The notes: generated from the sequence alone by a model not told the origin. Shown: positions 1-7,891, counted from the stretch's first letter. The stretch is 64,000 bases of DNA from Nitrospira sp. (GCA_022843785.1 JALHMZ010000001.1:19516-83515); one strand, 5' to 3'. Made by a program: numbers and translations.

Positions 1-107
1 TCGTGTACGACAAGATGCTCGACAAGCCGAGCCAGCTCTATGGAGTGGGCCTTGGCTCATCCTATCAGCAGCAGGCCCTCACCCTTAGCAAGCATTTCAA
101 GGCATAG
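1..107 (+). CDS. C-terminal end of an unrecognised protein (5' truncated by window edge)
   Basis: An open frame runs from the window edge (phase starting at base 3) to a TAG stop at 105-107 and gives about 35 residues ending in LSKHFKA. The next gene starts 4 bases later at 111, which is the spacing expected inside an operon. The fragment is too short to assign a family, and nothing in it indicates membrane or signal segments. Confidence 0.45.
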   Translation, partial: VYDKMLDKPSQLYGVGLGSSYQQQALTLSKHFKA

Positions 108-110
108 CAT

Positions 111-527
111 ATGGCATCTTCCGACCTTCCCCCCACGCAGGATCAAACGCCGAATCTTCCGGATCCGCCGGCCAGATCGACGCGTGAGGAAAGCGACAGC
201 GATCACCCGACGCAGGTCATCGGACTCATGGTCGGGACGGCGCTGATGTTCATCGGCTTTCTCAATGTATTTCTTTCCATCAGCGGAGGGTTCGAAATCA
301 ATGTCGTGCCGTTTCTGATCTATTTCGGCGGCCTGACCGTATGGGCCAATGCCGCCGTCGAAACCCCGGCCATCCGCTACGGGATTATGACCGTGGCCAT
401 CTCTCTGGCATTAGCACTCTTTCAGTACGGTGAAGTATTGTTCTGGCACAAGCAGGTGGTCTTCTGGGCCACAATCATCGTCGTCATGTACTTCATGTTC
501 AACGAACCGAAGAAACCTACCGCGTGA
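111..527 (+). CDS. Small integral membrane protein of unknown function
   Basis: A 138-residue protein. The first ~35 residues are polar and proline-rich (cytoplasmic or linker-like). The rest is about four hydrophobic segments, roughly residues 41-60, 64-83, 87-107 and 112-131, ending in a short charged tail (EPKKPTA). I do not recognise the family. It begins 4 bases after the stop of the truncated upstream gene and ends 7 bases before the glycosyltransferase start, so the three genes are probably co-transcribed. A membrane location is clear from composition; any link to the following glycosyltransferases is only contextual. Confidence 0.7.
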   Translation: MASSDLPPTQDQTPNLPDPPARSTREESDSDHPTQVIGLMVGTALMFIGFLNVFLSISGGFEINVVPFLIYFGGLTVWANAAVETPAIRYGIMTVAISLALALFQYGEVLFWHKQVVFWATIIVVMYFMFNEPKKPTA

Positions 528-534
528 TGTCGCG

Positions 535-1227
535 ATGACGATTTCCGTCATCATCCCCACACTAGACGAAGAAGCAGTCCTGGCGCAGACGCTGGCGCAC
601 ACGGAGGCATCAGGATTTGACGACATCATCGTCGTAGACGGAGGCAGCACGGATCGGACAGTTCAGCTTGCCGAAGCATACTGCATGCATACCCCCACAG
701 TTCACATTATCACCGCTCCCAAAGGGCGCGCGCGCCAAATGAATGCGGGGGCAAAGGCAAGCAAGGGCGACACGCTGCTCTTCTTACATGCCGACACACA
801 GCTTCCTGGAGATGCCGTGAAAATCATTGAATCGGCCTTAACAGACCCCACAGTGAAGGGAGGCCGATTCGACGTCTGTTTCGACCATCCGTCCATGTGG
901 GGGATCACGATCGGCCTCTTCATGAACTGGCGCTCACGTCTGAGCAGAATCGCCACCGGCGACCAGGCCATCTTCGTCCGCCGTCAGGTATTTGAACAGC
1001 TCGGCGGGTTCTCTGATATCCCATTGATGGAGGACATCGACTTCAGCAAGCGCCTGAAACGGACCGGTCGAATCGCAGCATTGCGCGAGACCGTCACCAC
1101 GTCATTTCGACGATGGGAACAGCAAGGGCCACTACGGACAATCCTCTTGATGTGGACCCTCCGATTCCTGTACTGGATCGGCGTCAGCCCTCATCGGCTA
1201 CACAACTTCTACGAGACCATCCGATGA
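535..1227 (+). CDS. TIGR04283-type family 2 glycosyltransferase (rSAM/selenodomain-associated transferase 2)
   Basis: A 230-residue GT-A fold protein. The start ATG at 535 is chosen because the protein then opens MTISVIIPTLDEE, the normal family N-terminus; the frame is open further upstream but only across the preceding gene. Visible motifs are VVDGGSTD (about residues 33-40, nucleotide-sugar binding), GRARQMN, HADT (DxD-like region), GDQAIF and MEDIDFSKRL (acceptor region), then a hydrophobic C-terminal segment. Family knowledge: these proteins occur paired with a TIGR04282 protein and often near radical SAM enzymes. Here the partner follows with a 4-base ATGA overlap, indicating translational coupling. 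The true sugar donor and acceptor are unknown. Confidence 0.85.
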   Translation: MTISVIIPTLDEEAVLAQTLAHTEASGFDDIIVVDGGSTDRTVQLAEAYCMHTPTVHIITAPKGRARQMNAGAKASKGDTLLFLHADTQLPGDAVKIIESALTDPTVKGGRFDVCFDHPSMWGITIGLFMNWRSRLSRIATGDQAIFVRRQVFEQLGGFSDIPLMEDIDFSKRLKRTGRIAALRETVTTSFRRWEQQGPLRTILLMWTLRFLYWIGVSPHRLHNFYETIR

Positions 1228-1979
1228 AACCCCTCACCCCTCACCCCTCACCCCTCACGTCTCACCACGCTGCGCTGGTGGTATTCGCCAAGGCGCCGAT
1301 CCCGGGCCAGGTAAAAACGCGGCTCTGCCCTCCGCTGACCCCCGACGAAGCAGCCACGCTCCATGGGAGCTTTGTCCTCGATACATTGGAGCGGACGAAG
1401 GCGGCGGCAACACAGTTCAAATTGCCCGTCAACCGCTACCTCGCCTGTGCGCCCTCCTCGACTCATGTGTTCTTCAAGATCATGGAGGAGCGGCAAAGTG
1501 TGACATTGCTCAATCAAACCGGCGACGACTTGGGAACGCGCATGACACAGGCCTTCGAGAATCTGTTCTCGCGAGGCTACAAACATGTGTTGATCGTCGG
1601 GACCGATGTGCCGTCGCTGCCGCTCGAACAGTACACACAAGCGTTGACCTTATTGAACTCGCACGACCTCGTCTTGGGCCCCGCCCTCGACGGCGGCTAT
1701 TATCTGATCGCGCTCAACCGATCGGTCCCAGACCTCTTTACCGGCATCCCCTGGTCCACCGATCAGGTGCTGAAACTGACGCAGGAAAAGGCCTCTAGGC
1801 TTGGACTCAAGAGTGCCTTGCTCGCGCCGTGGCGCGACGTCGACACCATCGACGATCTCCAGGCTCTCGTCGAAGCCAGCACACTCGATGCCAAGAAGCC
1901 GAAGCGCGACCAGTCGTTTTCGAGCCGCACAGCAGGGGCGCTCCAGCTTCTCGCCAAACGTCTGCGTTCAAGAGCATAA
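1224..1979 (+). CDS. TIGR04282 / DUF2064 family glycosyltransferase-like protein (rSAM/selenodomain-associated transferase 1)
   Basis: About 251 residues. The signature FAKAPIPGQVKTRL marks the nucleotide-binding N-terminus of the cofactor guanylyltransferase-like fold; GTDVPSLP, LGPALDGGYYLIAL and the C-terminal DVDTIDDL are also family features. The ATG overlaps the stop of the upstream gene (ATGA). The first ~15 residues are translated from an iterated CCCCTCA-type repeat (1230-1262), a word also found in intergenic repeats of this window, so the native N-terminus may be later, near ALVVFAKAP. Members of this family have been annotated in arsenosugar biosynthesis; whether that applies here is not shown by the sequence. 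Confidence 0.85.
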   Translation: MKPLTPHPSPLTSHHAALVVFAKAPIPGQVKTRLCPPLTPDEAATLHGSFVLDTLERTKAAATQFKLPVNRYLACAPSSTHVFFKIMEERQSVTLLNQTGDDLGTRMTQAFENLFSRGYKHVLIVGTDVPSLPLEQYTQALTLLNSHDLVLGPALDGGYYLIALNRSVPDLFTGIPWSTDQVLKLTQEKASRLGLKSALLAPWRDVDTIDDLQALVEASTLDAKKPKRDQSFSSRTAGALQLLAKRLRSRA

Positions 1980-2011
1980 TAGATCATCACTTCCGGACCA
2001 GAGGACCGACG

Positions 2012-2746
2012 ATGACAGATCGTGTTGCACTCATCACCGGCGGAGCCAAAGGCATCGGACGGGGCATTGCCCTCGACCTTGCCGCTCAACAGTGGAAGGT
2101 TGCGTTGTGCTACAGGACCAGCGAAACCGAGGCGGAACAGACCGCACGTGCCGTGACCGAGCGAGGAGGGCAGGCTCTCGCGGTTCGCTGCGACGTATCG
2201 GACCCGGCAGCAGCCACAGCCCTGGTGACTCAGGTTGAGCAACAATGGGGACGGATCGATGCGCTCATCAACGGCGCCGGCCCCTATCACCGCGTCAATC
2301 TATTTGAAGAGTCCGTCGCCGGATGGAACGAAATGTTCGACGGCAATCTCCACCCCGTTTTTTATCTCGCTCGAGCTGTCTCTCCCGGGATGAAGTCCCG
2401 CAAGTCCGGCCGTATCATCAGTTTCAGCATGGCTAACGCAGACCAGATGATCTCGCAACCGGATGTCACCGCTCACTATATCGCCAAAGCCGGCGTCTTG
2501 ATTCTGACCCGCACACTGGCGAAGCTACTGGCCCCTTACAGCATCACCGTAAACGCGATCTCGCCGGGCTTTATCGATTCTGGAAGCGCGCCGCCGGAAG
2601 AACTGGCCGGCATGACCAAGCGCATACCCGCCGGATACATCGGCACGGTCGATGATACGGTCGCAGCGGTCCGCTATCTCCTCAGCGACGAGGCGCGGTA
2701 CGTGAATGGCGCGAACATTCAAATTTCTGGTGGGTGGGGAATATAG
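2012..2746 (+). CDS. Short-chain dehydrogenase/reductase (FabG/FolM-like)
   Basis: A 244-residue classical SDR. It has the glycine-rich NADP loop TGGAKGIG (about residues 9-16), the structural NGAG motif, and the YxxxK catalytic pair in HYIAKAG followed by the usual NAISPGFI segment; it ends GANIQISGGWGI. The start at 2012 gives the standard MTDRVALITGG opening and lies 32 bases after the previous stop. The substrate cannot be read from the sequence: 3-oxoacyl-ACP reductase-like or pteridine-reductase-like roles are both possible. It is probably the last gene of this small operon, since a large palindrome follows within 6 bases. Confidence 0.85.
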   Translation: MTDRVALITGGAKGIGRGIALDLAAQQWKVALCYRTSETEAEQTARAVTERGGQALAVRCDVSDPAAATALVTQVEQQWGRIDALINGAGPYHRVNLFEESVAGWNEMFDGNLHPVFYLARAVSPGMKSRKSGRIISFSMANADQMISQPDVTAHYIAKAGVLILTRTLAKLLAPYSITVNAISPGFIDSGSAPPEELAGMTKRIPAGYIGTVDDTVAAVRYLLSDEARYVNGANIQISGGWGI

Positions 2747-2751
2747 GTGAT

Positions 2752-2870
2752 CTGAGAGGAATGGATTGGTTTCAGTGCTCGCTGCCCGCGCGCCAAGACT
2801 TTGGTCATGTTTCGATTAGAGGCGGCGCTCGGTCAATGCGCGCAGTGTGAAACCAATCCGTTCCTCTCAG
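2752..2870. repeat. Interrupted palindromic element, family A copy 1 (~119 bp)
   Basis: The outer arms 2752-2774 and 2848-2870 are inverted repeats of 23 bases with one mismatch (CTGAGAGGAATGGATTGG... against its complement). The interior holds the half-sites TGCTCGCTGCCCGCGCG and GGCGCTCGGTCAATGCGCGC, which recur in reverse orientation at 30441-30560 and 41221-41340, where the outer arms have different sequences. It starts 6 bases after the SDR stop, so it could act as a 3' structure for that transcript. No T-tract follows. Confidence 0.75.
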
Positions 2871-2884
2871 ATGGGGAAGGACAA

Positions 2885-2985
2885 AAGGAACTGTGCTCGC
2901 TCAACGTGCGCAGAGAACTGACAGAGATGTCGTTCCTAAGAGCAAGAGAGGTGGAGCTCGGCCAATATGCGCGGGAGGACTAACC
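2885..2985. repeat. Degenerate second family A core in tandem
   Basis: Downstream of copy 1 a second pair of related half-sites is visible: GTGCTCGCTCAACGTGCGC near 2892 and GGAGCTCGGCCAATATGCGCG near 2954-2974. The outer arms are not convincingly complementary, so this may be a decayed or partial element. The region has no supported gene. Confidence 0.35.
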
Positions 2986-3032
2986 TGGATGCCGGTCTTT
3001 GATCACCGTGGATCGAGGAAGGAGGGGTCTCG

Positions 3033-3437
3033 ATGAACACCGAAGAAGAACGGGAAACCCACAGACGCTTCGTTCAAGCCCTTCAGCACGAACATCTGAC
3101 TTGCGCGAAACCCGGTTGCGGTGGAGCCATGGAGATCGCCGACCAGACCCCGCATAGCGCGCGTATCAAGACCTATGAGGCGACCTGTGAACGTTGTCAT
3201 ACGGTCGAAAAGATTGCAGGGCACGAGCAATCCTCACCGCCCTGGGACCTTGCCTCCATCACCATGATGGCGGAAATCCATCTCCTCCATGAGCAGCCCG
3301 CCTGTCCCTACGACGAGACCCCCATCACCTTTATCTCTCTGCCGAATCCACGCCGCAAGGCTCGCTACCGCCTCTTGTGTTACTACTGCGGCCGCCACGC
3401 CGAAATGAACTGGCCTCCGCCGGAAGCGAAGCGGTGA
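3033..3437 (+). CDS. Hypothetical zinc-ribbon-like protein
   Basis: A 134-residue cytoplasmic protein preceded by a good ribosome site (GGAGG about 10 bases upstream). It contains CAKPGC, then CERCH about 30 residues later, a CPYDE segment and a late CYYCGRH motif. Paired CxxC motifs suggest one or two metal-binding ribbons. I do not recognise a named family. It stands alone between a palindromic element and a short hairpin, in the same direction as the genes upstream. DNA or RNA binding would be a guess. Confidence 0.65.
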   Translation: MNTEEERETHRRFVQALQHEHLTCAKPGCGGAMEIADQTPHSARIKTYEATCERCHTVEKIAGHEQSSPPWDLASITMMAEIHLLHEQPACPYDETPITFISLPNPRRKARYRLLCYYCGRHAEMNWPPPEAKR

Positions 3438-3438
3438 G

Positions 3439-3466
3439 CTCCGCGCGAAAAGCGTGCGGCGCGGAG
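3439..3466. terminator. Possible stem-loop after the zinc-ribbon gene
   Basis: CTCCGCGC (3439-3446) and GCGCGGAG (3459-3466) form a perfect 8-bp stem with a 12-base loop, beginning 2 bases after the stop codon of the preceding gene. No T-run follows, so it may be a stabilising hairpin and not a complete intrinsic terminator. Confidence 0.35.
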
Positions 3467-3471
3467 TGACG

Positions 3472-3509
3472 ATTGCAGCAGAAGGGTTCACTGAGTACTG
3501 CGGGATAGA
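3472..3509. repeat. Fragment of the family C dispersed repeat
   Basis: ATTGCAGCAGAAGGGTTCA followed by ...GCGGG matches the right-hand ends of the longer repeats at about 6495-6535 and 40256-40292. Only this end is present here. Confidence 0.4.
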
Positions 3510-3521
3510 TGTTCTGCGTAT

Positions 3522-3549
3522 TGATTCGATCTGATGCCTATCATATAGT
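3522..3549 (+). promoter_or_regulatory. Candidate sigma70-type promoter upstream of the antitoxin-like ORF
   Basis: TTGATT (3522-3527) and TATAGT (3544-3549) are separated by 16 bases and lie 34 bases before the start at 3583, which has a strong GGAGG ribosome site. Matching is by eye only. Confidence 0.35.
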
Positions 3550-3582
3550 TATTCCCATTGCCCACCCGGAGGAGGGAATCAG

Positions 3583-3807
3583 ATGGCGACTCCGAGCATT
3601 AAAGAAGAAGCCCGCAAGCTGGTGGAGAAGCTCCCTGAAAACTCCACATGGGAGGACCTCGTACAAGAAATTTATGTCCGTCAGGCTGTTGAAGCGGGGT
3701 TGGCCGATAGCCAAGCGGGCCGAACGACCGATGTCGAACAGGTGCGATCTCAATACGCGCCTACGCATATCTCACCTACACTCTGCTATAATTCGCTCCA
3801 CGATTAA
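3583..3807 (+). CDS. Orphan antitoxin-like helical protein
   Basis: A 74-residue charged protein opening MATPSIKEEARKLVEKLP, preceded by GGAGGAGGG. The amphipathic first ~55 residues (KLVEKLPENSTWEDLVQEIYVR, then an AVEAGLADSQAGR turn) resemble short antitoxins of RelE/ParE-type modules, in which the toxin gene normally follows directly. Here the tail after VEQVRSQY is unusual, and the next gene is hicB, not a RelE toxin. The 3' end of the ORF also contains the TATAAT box that probably drives hicBA. This suggests the module was cut by a recombination junction and the last ~15 residues are read-through. Confidence 0.5.
   Translation: MATPSIKEEARKLVEKLPENSTWEDLVQEIYVRQAVEAGLADSQAGRTTDVEQVRSQYAPTHISPTLCYNSLHD
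3787..3792 (+). promoter_or_regulatory. TATAAT -10 box for hicBA
   Basis: A perfect TATAAT lies 31 bases upstream of the hicB ATG, with a GAGGGA ribosome site between them. No convincing -35 hexamer is seen at the usual spacing. Confidence 0.4.
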
Positions 3808-3822
3808 ACTACTGAGGGACAT

Positions 3823-4026
3823 ATGGAGTACCCAATCGTTCTCGAACAAGATCCCGAAGCCGGAGGGTACGTCGTTACTTGCCCGACCCTCAAGGGATGT
3901 GTCTCCCAAGGCGAGACCGAAGAAGAAGCCTTGGAGAATATCAAGGATGCCATCAGGACCTACCTCGAAAGCATCGAAGATCTGAAGCGTCTTAAAAAGT
4001 TGAGAACCGTCGAAGTCGGCGCATGA
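3823..4026 (+). CDS. hicB: HicB-family antitoxin
   Basis: A 67-residue protein with the typical HicB opening MEYPIVLEQDPEAGGYVV, then CPTLKGCVSQGETEEEALENIKDAI, the degenerate RNase H-like fold that binds and blocks HicA. It ends without an obvious DNA-binding extension, so it is the short HicB form; autoregulation, if any, would need another element. Its last 4 bases overlap the start of hicA (ATGA). Together with the next gene it forms a complete type II toxin-antitoxin pair. Confidence 0.85.
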   Translation: MEYPIVLEQDPEAGGYVVTCPTLKGCVSQGETEEEALENIKDAIRTYLESIEDLKRLKKLRTVEVGA

Positions 4027-4235
4027 CCAAGCTGCCGCAGGTCTCTCATGAGTGTGTCGTGAGAGCCCTCAAACGCGCCGGCTTCTATGTCCTTCGCGAA
4101 GGCAAGCATATTTCGATGACCGACGAGAAGCACATCGTCATCATTCCGCGCCATCACCTCATCAAGCCCGGCACGCTCAAACAGATTCTGGACGCAGCCG
4201 AAATTACCCTCGAAGGATTCAAAGACCTTCTGTAA
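4023..4235 (+). CDS. hicA: HicA-family mRNA interferase toxin
   Basis: A 70-residue protein with the double-stranded RNA-binding-like HicA fold: an N-terminal VVRALKRAGFYVLREGKHISM segment with the catalytic His in GKHI, then a basic strand and HHLIKPGTLKQILDAAEI near the C-terminus. HicA toxins cleave mRNA independently of the ribosome. The order here is antitoxin then toxin, the reverse of the textbook hicAB order but common. Length and motifs are intact, so it is probably functional. Confidence 0.87.
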   Translation: MTKLPQVSHECVVRALKRAGFYVLREGKHISMTDEKHIVIIPRHHLIKPGTLKQILDAAEITLEGFKDLL

Positions 4236-4549
4236 AGAACTCACTCCCTGCTGCGCCTCATGATTCCCCTGCATTTCAATCCTCACCTGCCCTTTCTAGA
4301 AGTGTTGGATTGCACGACCTGACACATAACTTCTAGTGAGCTGATCTTCGGTTATACGCAACTGACACGGAACCTACGTATAACTTCCGCAACTCACATC
4401 CCGCCGAGACTGGGAAAATCAACGCTGTCACTGGATACAACCACGACCCAGCGCTGAAGCATCGGCCAAGGTGCGAACAGCAGAAATGGCGCCCTCCTGA
4501 GAACATTCGATCGCAGCATCTCACGAGTGTTCGATTGTAAGACCCGACC
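4236..4549. other. Intergenic region without a supported gene
   Basis: These 314 bases lie between hicA (+) and ylqF (-, convergent). A short inverted pair CTAGAAGT (4296-4303) / ACTTCTAG (4329-4336) and a GTTATACG / CGTATAAC pair (about 4352 and 4378) are visible. No open frame with a recognisable product or a clear terminator T-tract was found. Confidence 0.4.
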
Positions 4550-5404
4550 TCATGTCCGTGCTCCTAACTTCGGAGTCTCCAAGCTCGTGCGGCCTAGCGT
4601 GCCGTCGCGGTAGTCGGCCAAGAGAATCTTGGCCGCTTTCTCCCGGTCCAGCACCCCGCCGCTTCCAGCCAGCAGACAGCCGCGCTTCTTGGCGATGGCA
4701 TCGATCACCCCGGCACTCGTGAGCCCCTCGACGGCAACACCATAACGGGACGTGAGCCTGGCGGGATACCGCGCGAGCAGGATGTCGGCGAGAAACTCGC
4801 CCACGGTTTCGTTGTCGACGACCGTGTGTCCGACCGCGTTGATCGTAGCCAGCAGGAGACCCACCTGAGGGTCTTTGATCGTCCCCCACAGCAAGCCCGG
4901 CGAATCGATAATCGTCATCCGGTCGTTCAGCTTGTGCCGCTGCTGCACCTTGGTCACGGCCGGTTCATCACCCACCCGGGCAATGCGGCGATTGAGAAGC
5001 TGGTTCATCAGCGTGGACTTGCCCACGTTGGGCACGCCCATGATCAGCATGCGAAGCGGCTTGACGATACTGTTGCGATGGGGGGCTAACGGCTGGCACA
5101 GACGGGGAATCTTGGCGGCGTCGCCCGCATGTTGGCAGGACAGGGCCACCGCGCTCACGCCCGGTTGCCGGTCATAGAAGTCGAGCCAATCCTGGGTAAC
5201 CGCGGGGTCGGCCAGATCCGCTTTATTGAGCACCTTCAAACAGGGCTTCTGGCGGGCTTGGCGCAACTCTTCGATCAACGGATTGCAACTGGCATCGGGA
5301 ATGCGCGCATCCAGGATTTCGACGAGAACATCGATCACTTCCATGGTCTTGGCCGCTTCCTTGCGCGCCGTGTTCATATGACCGGGAAACCACTGGATCG
5401 ACAT
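4550..5404 (-). CDS. ylqF: Ribosome biogenesis GTPase YlqF (RbgA family)
   Basis: A 284-residue circularly permuted GTPase acting in late 50S subunit assembly. Motif order is G4 (LNKADL), G5 (ALSCQ), G1 P-loop (GVPNVGKST), G2 threonine region (AVTKVQQ), G3 (DSPGLLW), as in the family. The start at 5404 is chosen because the protein then begins MSIQWFPGHMNTARKE, the canonical YlqF N-terminus; an in-frame start 19 codons earlier gives a non-conserved extension. It is transcribed away from the upstream hydrolase gene in the same direction, with a 140-base gap. Confidence 0.92.
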   Translation of the reverse strand: MSIQWFPGHMNTARKEAAKTMEVIDVLVEILDARIPDASCNPLIEELRQARQKPCLKVLNKADLADPAVTQDWLDFYDRQPGVSAVALSCQHAGDAAKIPRLCQPLAPHRNSIVKPLRMLIMGVPNVGKSTLMNQLLNRRIARVGDEPAVTKVQQRHKLNDRMTIIDSPGLLWGTIKDPQVGLLLATINAVGHTVVDNETVGEFLADILLARYPARLTSRYGVAVEGLTSAGVIDAIAKKRGCLLAGSGGVLDREKAAKILLADYRDGTLGRTSLETPKLGART

Positions 5405-5544
5405 AGGGAAAAGGTCTTTCAGATAAAGCACACAGAGAGACAACGTCGCAGAGGGAAGCAACCGGCGTCAAGCCAGGCAGAGATGCATGCGCCAGACCGG
5501 TGCCTGGATGAATTACGACCCGCATGACGAACATGCCCCTTTGG

Positions 5545-6309
5545 CTATCCCCCAAGGGCCTTCTTGATGAACTCGCCGAGACGGCGGAAGTAGTCCCTAC
5601 CTCCTACCTGGTACGTGTCATTATGATCGGCGCCCGGGATCGCATACCAATCTTTCGGCGGGATTGCCGCGTCGAAGACCTGCCGTCCCAATTCGATGGG
5701 AATGATGTCGTCCTTGTCACCGTGAATGATCAGCTTCGGCATTGACAACTGCGGCAGGCGGTCGATCAACCGGAATTCCGCCCCAAGCAGCATGTGTACC
5801 GGCAACCCGACATAATGATGCTTGGCGACTGCTTCGATGGAGGGAAATGAGGATTCAAGGATCAGAGCGGAAGCGGGTCTTTGTGCAGCAAGTTCACCCA
5901 CCACGGAGGCCCCGAGCGACCGGCCAAACAGCACGATCCGCTCCGAACGTATCTTCCTGATGCGCGTGAGATACTCATAGGCCCCGATCGCATCGTGATA
6001 GAGCCCCTCCTCACTGGAACGAGCGGCCTGGCTCTTCCCATACCCCCGGTAGTCGAAGATAAAGACCGACAACCCGAGCTGATAGAGCAACTTCATATTA
6101 TCGAGACGATTGATGATATTGCCCGCATTGCCATGACACCAGAGCATCACCGGGCGATCCGCTCGCGTCTCGACATACCAGCCGAACAGCCGCACACCGT
6201 CCGCGGCCTGAAACGACACATCCTCGAGCGGCAGCCCGCTGAGCCTTGCCCAATCGCGATCCTGCCAGGGTTCCGGGTGATAGACGAAGAATTGATCGAG
6301 GAGACTCAT
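5545..6309 (-). CDS. Alpha/beta hydrolase (BEM46/ABHD13-like)
   Basis: A 254-residue serine hydrolase. The oxyanion segment WCHGNAGN (about residues 57-64), the nucleophile elbow GRSLGAS, the acid in HGDKDDIIP and the catalytic His in GADHNDT are all present in order. The YDYRG-like FDYRGYGKS motif is typical of the bacterial BEM46/YfhR-type group. There is no clear signal peptide, though the start MSLLDQFFVYHPEP resembles members whose upstream membrane anchor is lost. Substrate unknown; lipid or ester hydrolysis is the usual guess for this group. Confidence 0.82.
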   Translation of the reverse strand: MSLLDQFFVYHPEPWQDRDWARLSGLPLEDVSFQAADGVRLFGWYVETRADRPVMLWCHGNAGNIINRLDNMKLLYQLGLSVFIFDYRGYGKSQAARSSEEGLYHDAIGAYEYLTRIRKIRSERIVLFGRSLGASVVGELAAQRPASALILESSFPSIEAVAKHHYVGLPVHMLLGAEFRLIDRLPQLSMPKLIIHGDKDDIIPIELGRQVFDAAIPPKDWYAIPGADHNDTYQVGGRDYFRRLGEFIKKALGG

Positions 6310-6327
6310 GCTGTGCTCGGCGGAAAG

Positions 6328-6535
6328 AGCCTATGGCGTATGGCTTATGGCACAAGCAATACGGAGCTGTGAGTTATCGGCCACAACTCAACACTTATAA
6401 CTCATCACTCAAAAATTTCCGGCTCAGTTCCGTGCTATACGCCATCAGCTATACGCTCCTCTCCCTAACGAGATACGCTTCACGAACGACGATTAGGAAT
6501 TGCAGCAGAAGGGTTCATGAATCATGCGGGCTAGT
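6328..6535. repeat. Family C dispersed repeat, copy at 6.3 kb
   Basis: Contains GCCTATGGCGTATGGCTTA, then a variable loop, then GTGCTATACGCCATCAGCTA, AACGAGATACGCTTCACGA and finally ATTGCAGCAGAAGGGTTCAT ... GCGGGCTAG. The same blocks occur at 9953-10173 and 40080-40292. The loop here holds iterated 'ACTCAACAC / ACTCATCACTC' words not seen at 9953. Lies between the hydrolase and the downstream minus-strand gene. Confidence 0.65.
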
Positions 6536-6839
6536 GGTTCAGTTTTTGATCGATCTTGTTCCCGGCTTTTTTAAAACCTTCCGCAGTCTTGTCGGCAGCC
6601 TTTTTCAACTTTTGCTCGACCTTCTCTCCGATGTGTTTCTCCTCAACCTTCTTGACCACCTTTCCAACTCCCTGTTCGATCTTGTGGCCGACCTTCTTGG
6701 CAGTGTTTCCAATTCGTTCCAGCACGCCGGGACTATTCGATGGTTCGTTTTCGGCAAACACAAGCGCACCTGAGGCCGCCCACAAGGGGAACAGCAGCCC
6801 TACTATCAGTCCCAGACGCCACAGTAAATGCATCATCAA
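6531..6839 (-). CDS. Secreted Lys/Glu-rich helical protein of unknown function
   Basis: About 100 residues. The first ~28 residues form a signal peptide (hydrophobic LGLIVGLLFPLWAASGAL then VFAE cleavage region). The mature part is an amphipathic, lysine- and glutamate-rich repeat (GNTAKKVGHKIEQGVGKVVKKV ... KKAADKTAEGFKKAGNKI), similar in character to LEA-like or apolipoprotein-like helices. Three consecutive ATGs make the exact start uncertain by one or two residues. I do not recognise a named family. Export to the periplasm is likely; function is not readable. Confidence 0.65.
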   Translation of the reverse strand: MMMHLLWRLGLIVGLLFPLWAASGALVFAENEPSNSPGVLERIGNTAKKVGHKIEQGVGKVVKKVEEKHIGEKVEQKLKKAADKTAEGFKKAGNKIDQKLNH

Positions 6840-7189
6840 ATCCCCACTCTCAAGGAAAAGATAGCATAAACTAGGTAGGCTATCACGAAAGCGACCGCAT
6901 CCTCGGCTGGGATCCGCTCACAATTGACGAGTAACAACCGAGTAAAGTCTGTGGGTCAGGTCTTTTCGGTTTTCTCGTTGAACGAAGGTTCGACCCAATA
7001 TGCCACCACGGAGTCATGTCACATAGCCGTGGTTTCTCCCCCCTCGCGCAACGACAGATTGCCCAAGAATCACCAGCCGGTGCGTGACAGATGCCAACAG
7101 TGCTATGGTCCTTACAATCGCCGACCTGCAGGTGATGGCACAACAGACGAGTGGCGGCGGTAGGGACACAGAAAGAAAGGCATAAGCTC
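6840..7189. other. Intergenic region, no supported gene
   Basis: About 350 bases between two minus-strand genes. Open frames here (for example 6924-7163 +) have no recognisable motifs or ribosome sites. I looked for a tRNA around the GGTTCGACCC string near 6988 but no matching acceptor and anticodon arms were found. Confidence 0.35.
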
Positions 7190-7891
7190 TCATTCATTAG
7201 TCGATGGCCTAACAGATGCGAGATCACACATTGTCTGTGAGGGGATGTAGATATCTCCAGGCTGACGAAACCCCCAGGCAGTCGCAAGCGCCTGGCAGGT
7301 CAGGTTCATATTTCCATTTCCCAGTTCTGCTAACTTCTTGTCTCTATAATGCGCCCTTCCAGTCCATCCGATCTTTCCAGTTTCCAATTCCACCGATCGG
7401 ACAGAAACGGATGTCGGAGAGATCTCGACAAACACTATCTCTGATGCTCCCAAAATTCGACCAGCTTGGAGCAACATCCCTTCTTCGTCTGAGGAATAAG
7501 TCAACCGCAACCGTTGTTCTGCCAAGATCTTGTCGAGGTGCGTGCGTTCAACGATTGAAACCCCTCGTTTCTGTAGCCAGGTGATGGCGGCGTTATTTGC
7601 GTCGATGTTGCTCCCCACCACGACAATTGTGGAGGCAGCCGGCGAAAGCCTCGTGTGAAACCCATCGGTAATCGGGACTGAATTCCTTTCTCTCTTGATG
7701 CGGCGCTCACTCCCTCCAAATGTAGGCAACACTAGAAGTCCACGTGAGATGTATTTTCCTGTGGTTGTCGCCATGGTGTCGTTGGGACGTTCAACGAGAC
7801 TGGCACATCCTGTTAGAAACATGCCAAAAGATAAGAGAACCAGCGTTGAAAGACATAAAAAATGTTGGTACTGCAAAACTTGCTGCCGCAT
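7190..7891 (-). CDS. CsgG-like outer-membrane lipoprotein
   Basis: A 233-residue lipoprotein: N-terminal hydrophobic segment with lipobox LTGC (Cys about residue 29), so lipidation and probable outer-membrane sorting are expected. The central part GVSIVERTHLDKILAEQRLRL followed by QAGRILGASEIVFVEI matches the CsgG/HfaB-type fold (ER..LD.IL.EQ and LGA motifs), a family that forms export pores or envelope assembly factors. A GGAGG site lies 8 bases before the ATG. No curli subunit or csgEF-like gene is adjacent, so the role is open. It may be a stand-alone GNA1162/CsgG relative. Confidence 0.7.
   Translation of the reverse strand: MRQQVLQYQHFLCLSTLVLLSFGMFLTGCASLVERPNDTMATTTGKYISRGLLVLPTFGGSERRIKRERNSVPITDGFHTRLSPAASTIVVVGSNIDANNAAITWLQKRGVSIVERTHLDKILAEQRLRLTYSSDEEGMLLQAGRILGASEIVFVEISPTSVSVRSVELETGKIGWTGRAHYRDKKLAELGNGNMNLTCQALATAWGFRQPGDIYIPSQTMCDLASVRPSTNE

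Noticed and set aside
1230..1262. CCCCTCA iterations as a microsatellite phase-variation tract
   Set aside because: The words are imperfect and resemble the intergenic stutter repeats; no switch-type frame alteration is evident, though N-terminal extension of the protein is likely.
6975..7000. GGTTCGACCC string resembling a tRNA T-arm
   Set aside because: No matching acceptor stem or anticodon arm at the right distances.
6924..7163. Plus-strand open frame in the gap before the CsgG-like gene
   Set aside because: No ribosome site, no recognisable motif and biased composition; more likely chance.
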